Assembly (NCBI GenBank): GCA_030424705.1
Contig: JAUHWJ010000097.1
Location: forward strand, 1-7,093
DNA length: 7,093 nucleotides
Source of the DNA: Alphaproteobacteria bacterium
GTDB taxonomy: Bacteria > Pseudomonadota > Alphaproteobacteria > Rhodobacterales > Rhodobacteraceae
Reading direction: 5' to 3'
Shown: positions 1 through 6,201 of the stretch, one piece after another
Layout of the letters: every line of letters begins with the position of its first letter
Position numbering within the stretch: the first letter of the stretch is position 1
Position numbers and translations under genes: made by a program
The notes under the pieces: model-generated
Told to the model about the DNA's origin: nothing
Seen by the model: only the letters and a program-made list of their open reading frames with translations
The model's database searches: none

Positions 1-122
1 ACGCCCGGCCCGCCGCCGCGCGGGCCGAGGCGCTGAAAGCCAAATTCGCCTTCAAGACGGAGATGGACGACGAGGCGAAGAAGGCGATGTTCCCGCAGAA
101 CGCCCGCCTCGCGACCGCCTGA
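1..122 (+). CDS. C-terminal end of an unidentified protein (partial; possible amidohydrolase-type tail)
   Basis: This is an open frame entering from the left edge (codons in phase with position 3) and ending at TGA 120-122. About 39 residues are visible. They are rich in Ala and Lys and end in PQNARLATA. A terminal segment with an acidic/lysine helix followed by N-A-x-R-L resembles the last helix of amidohydrolase_2/decarboxylase-type TIM-barrel proteins (usually ...NAARLF). That match is too short to establish the family. The gene reads in the same direction as the isochorismatase-like gene 94 bp downstream. A long inverted repeat (135-182) and a probable regulated promoter lie between them, so the downstream gene can start its own transcript. 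The function is unknown. Confidence 0.6.
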   Translation, partial: ARPAAARAEALKAKFAFKTEMDDEAKKAMFPQNARLATA

Positions 123-134
123 GGCGGAGCCTTC

Positions 135-182
135 CGCGCGCGGCGCATCGCCCAGCCTGTCTGGACAGATGCGCCGCGCGCG
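135..182. repeat. 15-bp perfect inverted repeat with an operator in its loop
   Basis: Bases 135-149 are the exact reverse complement of 168-182, a 15-bp GC-rich stem. The 18-base interval 150-167 holds nearly all of the palindrome at 157-168. The repeat starts 12 bp after the upstream stop codon, so the transcript could form a strong hairpin that ends or protects the upstream mRNA. No T-run follows the right arm, so it is not a canonical intrinsic terminator. The right arm also falls in the spacer of the predicted promoter for the next gene, so a cruciform or hairpin here could affect initiation. The repeat is seen directly; the roles are inference. Confidence 0.7.
157..168. promoter_or_regulatory. 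Operator copy 1 (CTGTCTGGACAG), probable HutC/GntR-type site
   Basis: The arms CTGTC/GACAG are perfect around a TG centre, giving a GT-N4-AC core. It matches three other intergenic sites in this window. The right half overlaps the predicted -35 hexamer TGGACA (162-167) of the isochorismatase-like gene, the position expected for repression by occlusion. Its spacing agrees with the published HutC-subfamily consensus GT-N-TA-N-AC, although the central TA is not kept. The proposed ligand is the 3733-4482 regulator. Confidence 0.7.
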
Positions 183-190
183 CCGATAGT
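162..190 (+). promoter_or_regulatory. Predicted sigma70-type promoter for the isochorismatase-like gene
   Basis: TGGACA (162-167, 5 of 6 to TTGACA) is separated by 17 bp from GATAGT (185-190, 4 of 6 to TATAAT). Transcription would start near 197, about 20 bp before the ATG at 217. The -35 is embedded in operator copy 1, which supports both calls. This is a prediction by eye. Confidence 0.5.
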
Positions 191-216
191 CTTGGGCGCC
201 AGCGAAAGGCCCGCCC

Positions 217-858
217 ATGACCGAAAGCCTCGACGCCAACTACGCCCGCGCAGGCTATCACGCGCGGCAGCAATGGGGCGCACGACCCGCGCTCCTCCTC
301 GTCGATTTCGCCCACGCCTATTTCGACGCAACCTCGCCGCTCTATGGCGGGGAGGGGTGCCGCGCCGCGCTCGTCCATGCGCGCCGGCTCGCCGAAGGGG
401 CGCGGTCCGCGGGGGTCCCCGTCATCTTCACCGAAGTCGTCTACCAGCCCGGCGGGGCCGATGGCGGGGCCTTCTACGCCAAGGTCCCGGCGCTCGCCTG
501 TTTCGAGGCGGGGCGGGAGACGCAGAAGCTCGCCGAAGGGCTCGACCGCCGACCGGGCGAACTGATGATCTCCAAGCAATATCCCTCCGCCTTCTTCGCC
601 ACATCGCTCGCCGCGACGCTCCGCTGGATGAAGACGGACACACTGGTGATCGGCGGGCTCACCACCTCGGGCTGCGTCCGCGCGACCTGCATCGATTCGA
701 TCTCCCACGGGTTCGTGACGCTGATCGCGGAAGAGGCTTGCGGCGACCGGGCGGAGGGGCCGCACAGGGCCAATCTCTTCGACATGAGCGCGAAATACGC
801 CGATCTCGTCTCGACGGAGGAAGCGCTCGCCTGGTTCGAAACCCTGAAGGCTACATGA
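217..858 (+). CDS. Isochorismatase-family cysteine amidohydrolase (N-carbamoylsarcosine/maleamate amidase-like)
   Basis: A 213-residue cytosolic hydrolase of the isochorismatase-like fold. The family's Asp-Lys-Cys catalytic triad is visible: D30 in LLLVDF, K120 in ISKQYPSAF and C153 in GGLTTSGCVRAT. The nucleophilic Cys marks the amidohydrolase branch (N-carbamoylsarcosine amidase, maleamate amidase NicF, nicotinamidase relatives) rather than true isochorismatases, which lack it. The expected reaction is hydrolysis of a C-N amide or carbamoyl bond, releasing ammonia and an acid. The length is normal for the family. The ATG at 217 is preceded by a modest AAAGG (205-209) and is the first start consistent with the family N-terminus. 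It lies behind operator copy 1 and an overlapping promoter. Its 3' end overlaps the convergent dehydrogenase gene by 8 bp. In an N-heterocycle pathway it would deamidate a ring-opened product; the exact substrate is not determinable. Confidence 0.9.
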   Translation: MTESLDANYARAGYHARQQWGARPALLLVDFAHAYFDATSPLYGGEGCRAALVHARRLAEGARSAGVPVIFTEVVYQPGGADGGAFYAKVPALACFEAGRETQKLAEGLDRRPGELMISKQYPSAFFATSLAATLRWMKTDTLVIGGLTTSGCVRATCIDSISHGFVTLIAEEACGDRAEGPHRANLFDMSAKYADLVSTEEALAWFETLKAT

Positions 859-1657
859 TCCGGGGGGAGGATGCGCCGTCCTCCCGGGCCGCCATCGGGT
901 CATCCTCCCGCCAGAGTCGGGCGACGAAGCGCGCGCCCGTCACTCCCTTCGCCGCATCCGAGGCGAGCCAGAGGATCGGCGCCCGCATGATCGCAGGGTC
1001 GAGGAGGTTCCCGTCCGCCCCGCGGGAGCCGGGCGGCAGAAGGTCCGTCGCCGTCGCCCCGCCGGGGAGAAGGACGTTGACGTCGATCCCCGACCCCTCG
1101 AGGTCCGCCGCCCAGACACGGCTCGCCGCCTCCAGGAACGCCTTAGAGGGGCCGTAGGGCGCGTAGCCGCGGCGCGTCATCGTCTGCGCCGAGGTTGAGA
1201 TGTTGACGATCTGTCCCCCGCCCGCCACGAGCATGAGCGGAACCGCGGCGCGGGCCATCAGGAAGGGACCGTCCACATTCGCCGAGACGATGCGGCGCCA
1301 GGCTTCCGGCTCCGTCTCCCAGAACCGCGTCGGCGCGGTCGTGAAGGTCTCCGAGACGAGGCGCATGCCGAGGCCAGCATTGTTCACCAGCATGTCGAGC
1401 CCGCCGAGCGCCCGCGCCGCCTCGCCCACCGCGCGCGCCGCCGCCGCCGCATCCCCCGCATCGGCCGCGAGCGCCAGCGCGCGGCCCGGCCCCGCAAGCC
1501 GTTCGAGCGCCTCGCCCGCCTCGTCGAGCGCCGCGGAGGGCCGCGCGCCGGTGATCGCTACCGCGGCACCCGCCTCCGCCAGCGCCAGCGCCATCTCCCG
1601 CCCGAGCCCGCGCGACCCGCCGGTGACGAGGACCTTCCGCCGCTCGACGCCCTTCAT
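851..1657 (-). CDS. Short-chain dehydrogenase/reductase (SDR), probably NADP-dependent
   Basis: A 268-residue classical SDR. It shows the TGGSRGLG cofactor loop (12-19), NNAG (92-95), N127 of the Asn-Ser-Tyr-Lys tetrad, and YGPSK with Y168 and K172. R16 in the glycine loop and R39 just after beta-strand 2 favour NADP(H), by family rule. Position Y-13, which usually carries the catalytic Ser, is T155, flanked by S154 and S156, so the active-site hydroxyl is ambiguous. The start ATG (1657-1655) overlaps the TGA of the upstream dehydrogenase gene in an ATGA arrangement, implying translational coupling. The open frame extends far upstream, but the SDR homology begins at MKGVERRKVLVTGG, which fixes the start. 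It is the second gene of a two-gene unit and converges on the amidohydrolase gene with an 8-bp 3' overlap. The substrate, probably an alcohol or ketone intermediate of the pathway, is unknown. Confidence 0.88.
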   Translation of the reverse strand: MKGVERRKVLVTGGSRGLGREMALALAEAGAAVAITGARPSAALDEAGEALERLAGPGRALALAADAGDAAAAARAVGEAARALGGLDMLVNNAGLGMRLVSETFTTAPTRFWETEPEAWRRIVSANVDGPFLMARAAVPLMLVAGGGQIVNISTSAQTMTRRGYAPYGPSKAFLEAASRVWAADLEGSGIDVNVLLPGGATATDLLPPGSRGADGNLLDPAIMRAPILWLASDAAKGVTGARFVARLWREDDPMAAREDGASSPRIM

Positions 1658-2373
1658 GGCATGTAGCCCCCGCCGTTCACCCAGAGCACCTGCCCGGTCA
1701 TGAACGCGGCGTCCGGCCCGAGGAGAAAGAGGATCGGCCCGGCCACATCCTCCGGCGTCGCGAGCCGGGCGAGCGGCGTGGCCCGCGCATAGGCTGCGAG
1801 GTCGAGATCGGGGGCGGGCGCGGCGGCGCGGCCCGTGCCGCCTGTCAGGAACGGCGTCTCCACCGCCGAGGGGCCGACGGCGTTGACCCGCACCTCGGGC
1901 GCCGCCTCCAGCGCCAGCGTCTTCGTGAGCGAGACCATGCCCGCCTTCGCCGCCGCATAGGGGCCGAAGCCGGGCCGCGCCTGCGCCGCGAGGCCGGAGA
2001 CGACGTTGACCATCGCGCCCCGTCGCGGGCGGAGGAGCGGCAGCACAGCCTTCGCCGCGAGGAAGGCGCCGCGGAGATTGCCGCCCATCGCCTCGTCGAA
2101 CGCCGCTTCCGCCGTCTCCTCCAGCGGGCGGCGCGGCGTCATGAAGCCGGCGAGATTCACGAAGCCGTCGAGCGGCCCGAGCCCGGCGAAGGCGGCGGAG
2201 ACGCTCGCGGCGTCGAAGAGATCGATCGCGTAGGAGGGCCCGGCGGGCGGATGCGCGGCGAGCGAGGCCGGCAGGTCGAGCGCCGTCACCGTCCATCCCT
2301 CCGCCGTCGCCCGCGAGGAAAGCACACGGCCGAGCGCGCCGCAGGCTCCGAGGATCGCAAGTCTCCGTTCCAT
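1654..2373 (-). CDS. Short-chain dehydrogenase/reductase (SDR), probably NAD-dependent
   Basis: A 239-residue classical SDR with a GACGALG glycine motif (9-15), NLAG (73-76), N99, S126, Y139 and K143 (YAAAK), and a C-terminal GQVLWVNGG segment typical of FabG-like enzymes. D33 at the end of beta-strand 2 (ALDL) points to NAD(H). S126 and Y139 have the classical 13-residue spacing. I chose the ATG at 2373-2371 because the Rossmann fold begins immediately (MERRLAILGACG). The longer frame adds 23 basic residues and would run through the operator at 2401-2412. No clear Shine-Dalgarno sequence precedes this ATG. Only 27 bp separate it from the operator, so the leader must be very short. It is the first gene of the two-gene SDR unit and divergent from the FAD monooxygenase. 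It likely oxidises a hydroxylated pathway intermediate (inference). Confidence 0.88.
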   Translation of the reverse strand: MERRLAILGACGALGRVLSSRATAEGWTVTALDLPASLAAHPPAGPSYAIDLFDAASVSAAFAGLGPLDGFVNLAGFMTPRRPLEETAEAAFDEAMGGNLRGAFLAAKAVLPLLRPRRGAMVNVVSGLAAQARPGFGPYAAAKAGMVSLTKTLALEAAPEVRVNAVGPSAVETPFLTGGTGRAAAPAPDLDLAAYARATPLARLATPEDVAGPILFLLGPDAAFMTGQVLWVNGGGYMP

Positions 2374-2400
2374 CGCCGCATCTTCGCGCGCCGCGCGGCC

Positions 2401-2412
2401 TTGTCCAGACAA
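2401..2412. promoter_or_regulatory. Operator copy 2 (TTGTCCAGACAA) between divergent genes
   Basis: The arms TTGTC/GACAA are perfect around a CA centre. It lies in the 95-bp gap between the divergent dehydrogenase (start 2373) and FAD monooxygenase (start 2469) genes, so one bound dimer could control both. It ends 7 bp upstream of the predicted -35 of the monooxygenase promoter. On the - strand the site contains TGGACA, which could serve as a -35 for the dehydrogenase unit, but no convincing -10 follows. Confidence 0.75.
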
Positions 2413-2419
2413 ATATCGC

Positions 2420-2447
2420 TTGACCGGGCGGCGACGCCGCATACCCT
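2420..2447 (+). promoter_or_regulatory. Predicted promoter of the monooxygenase-regulator unit
   Basis: TTGACC (2420-2425, 5 of 6) is separated by 16 bp from TACCCT (2442-2447, weak, 3 of 6). Transcription would begin near 2454, just before the strong GGAGGA ribosome-binding site (2457-2462, 6 nt from ATG 2469). The -35 follows operator copy 2 closely, as it does at the 6218 promoter. Confidence 0.45.
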
Positions 2448-2468
2448 CGCCGCGTCGGAGGAATACGC

Positions 2469-3671
2469 ATGAGCAAGGCCGAGGATCGGGTTCTGGTCGC
2501 CGGGGCGGGGCCTGTCGGGCTCGTCGCCGCCGTGGCGCTGCGGGAGGAAGGGATTCCCGTTACGGTGCTCGAAGCCTCCGCCGATCTCGCGGTCGACCTC
2601 CGGGCCTCCACCTTCCATCCGCCGACGCTGGATTTCCTCTCCCGCCTTGGCCTCGCGGACGGGCTGATCGAGCGCGGCATCAAGTGCCCCTACTGGCAGT
2701 TCCGGGACCGGAAGGAGGGCGAGGTGGCGACCTTCGACCTGAGCCTTCTGGCGGAGGACACCGACCATCCCTACCGCCTCCAGGCCGAACAGTGGAAGCT
2801 GACCGAAGCGGCGCGCGCGCGGCTCGACGCCGACCCAGGCGCGGACTTGCTAACGGAGGTCACGGTCGTCTCGGCCTCGCAGTGGGCGGACCATGTGGAG
2901 GCGGTCATCCGCCGGACGGACGGGAGCGAGGAGCGGCTGCGCGGCCGCTTCCTGATCGGGGCAGACGGCGCGCGCTCCGCCGTGCGGAAATCGGTCGGCG
3001 CCGAATTCCCGGGCCTGACGATCCCGGAGATCTTCCTCTCCCTCTCCACCCCCTTCCGCTATGACGAGGCGATCCCCGACCTCGCCGACATCGCCTACAT
3101 CTCCGACCCGGAGGAATGGCTCGTCCTCCTCCGCACGCCGACGCTCTGGCGCGTCCTGCTGCCGACCGACCCCTCGCTCTCCGACGAGGCGGTGCTGGAT
3201 CCGGAGATCGTCGAGCGGCGGCTTCAGGGCGTGCTGCCGACTGGCGCGCCCTACGAGGTCGCGCACAAGACCGCCTATCGCGTGCACGAGCGGGTGGCGG
3301 ACCGCTATGTTCATGGCCGCATCTTCCTCGCCGGCGACGCGGCGCATCTCAACAATCCGCTCGGCGGCATGGGTATGAACGGCGGCATCCATGACGCGGT
3401 GAATCTCGCGGAGAAGCTATCCGCAGTCTGGCGGGGGGCCGACCTTTCGCTGATGGACCGCTACGAGCGGCAACGCAGGAAGGTCGCCCTCGAGACAGTG
3501 CAGGCGCAGGCGCTCCGCAACCGCGCGATCCTGAACGAGCGGGACCCGGCGAAGCGCCGCGCGCATCATGACGAGTTGCGCGCAACCGCGGCGGACCCTG
3601 CGCGCCACCGCGCCTATGTGCTCCGCTCCTCCATGATCCAGTCGCTGCGCGATCTGGAGTCCGTCGCCTGA
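2469..3671 (+). CDS. Class A FAD-dependent aromatic-type monooxygenase (PHBH fold)
   Basis: A 400-residue single-component flavoprotein hydroxylase. It has the N-terminal Rossmann GAGPVG (12-17) with E35 as the ribose-binding acid, the DG motif in FLIGADGARSAVRK (D166-G167), and the GD motif in FLAGDAAHLNNPLGGMGMNGG (G289-D290, extending to about 313). These three motifs define the p-hydroxybenzoate hydroxylase/UbiH/MhpA family. The length matches the short PHBH form, without the C-terminal thioredoxin-like domain of phenol hydroxylases. The expected reaction uses NAD(P)H and O2 to hydroxylate an aromatic or heteroaromatic ring; a few members (2-methyl-3-hydroxypyridine-5-carboxylate oxygenase) also open the ring. 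The start is well supported by GGAGGA at 2457-2462. It is preceded by operator copy 2 and followed after 61 bp by the GntR gene. It is probably the committed step of the pathway; the substrate is unknown. Confidence 0.9.
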   Translation: MSKAEDRVLVAGAGPVGLVAAVALREEGIPVTVLEASADLAVDLRASTFHPPTLDFLSRLGLADGLIERGIKCPYWQFRDRKEGEVATFDLSLLAEDTDHPYRLQAEQWKLTEAARARLDADPGADLLTEVTVVSASQWADHVEAVIRRTDGSEERLRGRFLIGADGARSAVRKSVGAEFPGLTIPEIFLSLSTPFRYDEAIPDLADIAYISDPEEWLVLLRTPTLWRVLLPTDPSLSDEAVLDPEIVERRLQGVLPTGAPYEVAHKTAYRVHERVADRYVHGRIFLAGDAAHLNNPLGGMGMNGGIHDAVNLAEKLSAVWRGADLSLMDRYERQRRKVALETVQAQALRNRAILNERDPAKRRAHHDELRATAADPARHRAYVLRSSMIQSLRDLESVA

Positions 3672-3732
3672 CGCTTGCGCGGCGGCGCGCCGCAGGGCTA
3701 TGGCTCGCCGCCGCTTTGGGGAAGGATTTTCG

Positions 3733-4482
3733 ATGACGGAGAGCAAGGAAGAGGGAGCGAGGACGCCGCGCTACGCGGAAATCCTCCGCACGCTCCGAGA
3801 GGACATCGCCGCCGGGCGCTATCCGGTCGGCGGCTCGCTGCCGAGCGAATCCGAACTCTGCCGCATCTTCTCCGCCAGCCGTTTCACCGTGCGCGAGGCG
3901 CTTCGCCGCCTGCAGGAGGACGGCATGGTGGACCGCGTGCAGGGCGCCGGGAGCCGTGTGGTGCGGGACGCGCCGGCCGGCGTCTTCGTCCAGTCCTACC
4001 GCTCCGTCTCCGAACTCACGCAATATGCGCTGGAGGCGCCGCTCGAGCTCCTGCGCCTCGACGAGATCGAGCTCGACGCCGCCATCGCCCCCCGCATCGG
4101 CGGAAAAGCCGGGGAGCGCTGGTGCTTCTTCCGCGGCGTCCGGCGCACGAAGGCGAAAGGGGAGGCGCTGGCGCTGATCGAGAGCTATGTGCCGCTCCGT
4201 TTCTCGCCGCGCATCCGGGAGCTCGCCTCGGCGCGCGGCCCGGTCTACGCCGCGCTCGAGGCGGCGAGCGGGGAGCGGATCGTGGAGGCGATCCAGGAGG
4301 TGCAGGCCCTCCCCCTCCCCTATCACGCCGCCGCCGCGCTCGGCGCCCCCGCCGGCGGCGCCGCGCTCCGCATCCTCAGGCGCTACTCCGCCGCCTCCGG
4401 CACGCTCATCGCCTCGTTCAACTGGCACCATGGCGGGGAACGCTACATCCACCGCAGCGCATTGACGCTGGAGGGGCGGTAG
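3733..4482 (+). CDS. GntR-family transcriptional regulator, HutC/UTRA subfamily
   Basis: A 249-residue cytoplasmic regulator. Residues 13-77 form the winged helix-turn-helix: YAEILRTLREDIAAGRY, then LPSESEL (36-42), the recognition helix SRFTVREALRRL (49-60), and the wing ending GAGSRVV. The remainder (about 95-245) has the length and pattern of a UTRA effector-binding domain. It ends in a typical SFNWHHGGERYIHRSALTL strand region, which places it in HutC rather than FadR/FCD. I chose ATG 3733 because GGGAAGGA (3719-3726) sits just upstream; ATG 3700 has no such site. No operator copy precedes the gene directly. It probably shares the monooxygenase transcript, so it would be indirectly autoregulated through operator copy 2. 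It probably represses the cluster by binding the four palindromes and is relieved by a pathway metabolite (inference). Its 3' end lies 4 bp from that of the convergent DUF6946-like gene. Confidence 0.92.
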   Translation: MTESKEEGARTPRYAEILRTLREDIAAGRYPVGGSLPSESELCRIFSASRFTVREALRRLQEDGMVDRVQGAGSRVVRDAPAGVFVQSYRSVSELTQYALEAPLELLRLDEIELDAAIAPRIGGKAGERWCFFRGVRRTKAKGEALALIESYVPLRFSPRIRELASARGPVYAALEAASGERIVEAIQEVQALPLPYHAAAALGAPAGGAALRILRRYSAASGTLIASFNWHHGGERYIHRSALTLEGR

Positions 4483-4486
4483 GGGC

Positions 4487-5182
4487 TCAGTCCGCTCCGG
4501 AATCCTCGTCGCCCGCATAGGGCGCATCGCGGAACGCCGGGTCGCCCTTCGCCCATCCGATCCTGAGACTCCCGATTTCGGGAACCGGCGCAAGGGCAGT
4601 CTCCCCCGGGCGTGGAGCCAAACCAAAGAGCGCGGCGAAGGCCGTGAAATCCTCGAACCACCGCCCTTCGGAAGAGAAGGACTGGACGATCATCGCCGCC
4701 TCGTTCGCGCGGAAGCGCCGCGCCTCAATCAGGGCGGCCGCCGCCCGGTGCAGAAGTTGGTAGCGGATCGAAGCCGGGATGGGCGCGGCGAGGCCGAGAA
4801 GATCCCCGATCGCCGCGATCCGCGCGCGCTTTCCCGGGGAGGCGCCCTCCATCCACTCGCCGAGCGTCGGCCCGAAGGGCTCATCAACCTTCGCCTCGAC
4901 CGTCATCGTCAGGAGGCCGCCGGGAACGGAGAAGAGCGCGAATACGTCCGACTGGCTCTCGCGCCCGCCGCCCGGAAGCGCCGTCTTCCATTCCGGCGCC
5001 GCGAAGAGAAGCTCCGCACCGCCGGGCGCCATCGCCGCGATCTCAGGTGGCGCGCCTCGTGCCGCCGTCCATGATAGCGCCGTCGTGCGGGCGGAATATC
5101 GACGGCGCCATTGGGTCTTGCGGTCGGCGAGCAGGTTACGCCAATCCGTCGCCTGCTCCGAGGGAACCAATATCCGAGTCAT
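4487..5182 (-). CDS. Conserved protein of unknown function resembling DUF6946; possible PD-(D/E)XK-type core
   Basis: A 231-residue soluble protein with no signal peptide or membrane segment. From memory, it matches the DUF6946 pattern of alphaproteobacterial proteins: an early WRRRYSA segment, then ESQSDVFAL, VEAKVDEPFGPTLGEW, RYQLLHRAAAALIEA and IVQSFSSEGRWFEDFTAF. I cannot confirm this without a search. D79 and E96-A97-K98 (numbered from ATG 5182) form a D-x16-E-x-K arrangement on predicted beta-strands. This is the layout of the PD-(D/E)XK nuclease fold, so a metal-dependent nuclease-like core is possible but unproven. A GTG directly before the ATG (5185-5183) is an alternative start; neither has a good ribosome-binding site. 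It lies 71 bp downstream of the lyase gene on the same strand and may be cotranscribed. Its role in a catabolic cluster is unclear, and it may simply be a bystander. Confidence 0.75.
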   Translation of the reverse strand: MTRILVPSEQATDWRNLLADRKTQWRRRYSARTTALSWTAARGAPPEIAAMAPGGAELLFAAPEWKTALPGGGRESQSDVFALFSVPGGLLTMTVEAKVDEPFGPTLGEWMEGASPGKRARIAAIGDLLGLAAPIPASIRYQLLHRAAAALIEARRFRANEAAMIVQSFSSEGRWFEDFTAFAALFGLAPRPGETALAPVPEIGSLRIGWAKGDPAFRDAPYAGDEDSGAD

Positions 5183-5236
5183 CACGCGAGCTTCGCGCGA
5201 TCGGCAGCCCGGCGCAACGGAGTTTCAGGGCCGCGC

Positions 5237-5255
5237 GATCCGCTGCGGGCGGATC
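5237..5255. repeat. Short hairpin at the 3' end of the lyase gene
   Basis: GATCCGC (5237-5243) and GCGGATC (5249-5255) form a 7-bp stem with a 5-nt loop. On the - strand it overlaps the lyase stop codon (5256-5254). No T-tract follows, so it is a weak terminator candidate at best. It could partly separate expression of the lyase from the DUF6946-like gene downstream. It may be chance in such GC-rich DNA. Confidence 0.3.
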
Positions 5256-6111
5256 ACCCCTCCGCCCATTTCCGGTCGAAATCCCACACGTCCTGAAAGC
5301 CGACGAGCCGGCTGAAGGCCCCGAAATCCTCCAGCGCCGCGCTTTCGGAAGTTCCCGTCTCCTTGAGCGCCCCGTAGGCGGATTTCAGAGCCGCGCCGAC
5401 CGCGAGGAAGCCGAGCGCCGGGTGGATGCCGATGGCGAAGCCGAGCGCCTTCAGGCGATCCGAGGAGAGGATCGGCGTCTTGCCGCCCGGCACCATGTTG
5501 GCCATGTGCGGCGCGTCGATGGCTTCGGTCACCGCCCGCATCTCCGCCTCGCTCTCCGGCGCCTCGACGAAGACGACGTCCGCCCCCGCCGCGCGGAACG
5601 CCTCGCCCCGGCGAATCGCCTCGTCGAGGCCGAGGACGGCGCGGCTGTCCGTCCGCGCGATGACGAGGAAGTCCTCGCTCCGGCGCGTGTCCACGGCGAC
5701 GCGGATCTTCGCCAGCATGTCCTCCAGCGGCACGACGCGCTTGCCCGGCGTGTGGCCGCATTTCTTCGGATATTCTTGATCCTCGATCTGGATCGCGGTC
5801 ACCCCCGCCGCCTCGTAGGCGCGCACCGTGTGGCGGACGTTGAGGAGCCCGCCATAGCCGGTGTCGGCGTCCGCGATCACGGGCGTCGAGGTTCCCTCCA
5901 CGATGCGCCGCACGCGGCTCTCCATGTCGGTGAAGGTCATCAGCCCGGCGTCCGGCAGGCCGAGATGCGAGGCGGAAACGCCGTAGCCGGTGACGTAGAG
6001 GGCGTCGAACCCCATTCCGTCCGCCACCAGCGCCGAGATCATGTCGAAGACGCCAGGCGCAGCGATGAATTCCCCCGCCGCGATCATCCGGCGGAGTTTC
6101 GGATCGGCCAT
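5254..6111 (-). CDS. Isocitrate lyase/PEP mutase superfamily C-C lyase (methylisocitrate or dimethylmalate lyase-like)
   Basis: A 285-residue TIM-barrel enzyme of the ICL/PEPM superfamily. Visible signatures are YVTGYGVSASHLG (39-51), the Mg-binding VIADADTGYGG with D81 and D83, IQIEDQ with E110, and KKCGH (116-120) with the catalytic C118. The Cys-containing K-K/R-C-G-H loop is characteristic of lyases (isocitrate, 2-methylisocitrate, 2,3-dimethylmalate) rather than PEP mutases, so C-C cleavage of a 2-hydroxy dicarboxylate to an oxoacid plus an acid is expected. The length matches PrpB-type enzymes and is much shorter than true isocitrate lyases. The start is supported by GAGGAAGAG directly upstream (6120-6112 on the - strand). 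Automatic pipelines may label such proteins oxaloacetate decarboxylase or carboxyphosphonoenolpyruvate mutase. It is divergent from the maleate isomerase-like gene across a two-operator region, suggesting both act in the lower pathway. Confidence 0.88.
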   Translation of the reverse strand: MADPKLRRMIAAGEFIAAPGVFDMISALVADGMGFDALYVTGYGVSASHLGLPDAGLMTFTDMESRVRRIVEGTSTPVIADADTGYGGLLNVRHTVRAYEAAGVTAIQIEDQEYPKKCGHTPGKRVVPLEDMLAKIRVAVDTRRSEDFLVIARTDSRAVLGLDEAIRRGEAFRAAGADVVFVEAPESEAEMRAVTEAIDAPHMANMVPGGKTPILSSDRLKALGFAIGIHPALGFLAVGAALKSAYGALKETGTSESAALEDFGAFSRLVGFQDVWDFDRKWAEG

Positions 6112-6140
6112 CTCTTCCTCCCGTCCCGCGCGCGGCGGAC

Positions 6141-6152
6141 TTGTCCATACAA
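6141..6152. promoter_or_regulatory. Operator copy 3 (TTGTCCATACAA)
   Basis: An imperfect copy of the palindrome: TTGT/ACAA are perfect, with one mismatch in the inner pair. It sits 29 bp upstream of the lyase start codon, downstream of the predicted - strand promoter, where a bound repressor could act as a roadblock. Its right flank continues AAATTCT, as in copy 4, suggesting that the two were duplicated together. Confidence 0.7.
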
Positions 6153-6161
6153 ATTCTCTGA

Positions 6162-6190
6162 CAGTTAGGCGCCGCGCGGGCTTCGGTCAA
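6162..6190 (-). promoter_or_regulatory. Tentative promoter of the lyase unit
   Basis: Read on the - strand, TTGACC (6190-6185) is followed after 17 bp by TAACTG (6167-6162). The -35 is good; the -10 is poor. Transcription would start close to operator copy 3. It is retained mainly because of its position between the two operators and in front of the gene. Confidence 0.3.
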
Positions 6191-6201
6191 CTGGCCTGCA
6201 T

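Noticed and set aside
52..903. A 283-codon - strand frame opposite the amidohydrolase gene.
   Set aside because: It covers the antisense of a gene with an intact catalytic triad and has no motifs of its own.
851..2683. A single long - strand reading frame of about 610 codons.
   Set aside because: Only its last 268 codons encode a recognisable SDR. The upstream part lies in another frame of the second SDR gene and the antisense of the monooxygenase and has the Arg/Ala-rich composition of a GC-rich shadow frame.
3682..3693. 12-bp palindrome GCGGCGCGCCGC before the regulator gene.
   Set aside because: It consists only of G and C in very GC-rich DNA, does not match the operator motif, and has no terminator-like T-run.
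3700..3732. Upstream ATG start for the GntR regulator.
   Set aside because: There is no ribosome-binding site before 3700, while GGGAAGGA precedes ATG 3733; the added residues are not part of the GntR fold.
3349..4626. A 425-codon - strand frame opposite the GntR regulator.
   Set aside because: It is antisense to two genes with clear motifs, is Arg/Ala-rich, and has no recognisable domain; open frames of this length are common in very GC-rich DNA.
5047..6168. A 373-codon + strand frame opposite the lyase gene.
   Set aside because: It is antisense to the well-supported lyase and DUF6946-like genes, is rich in Arg, His and Asp, and shows no family motifs.
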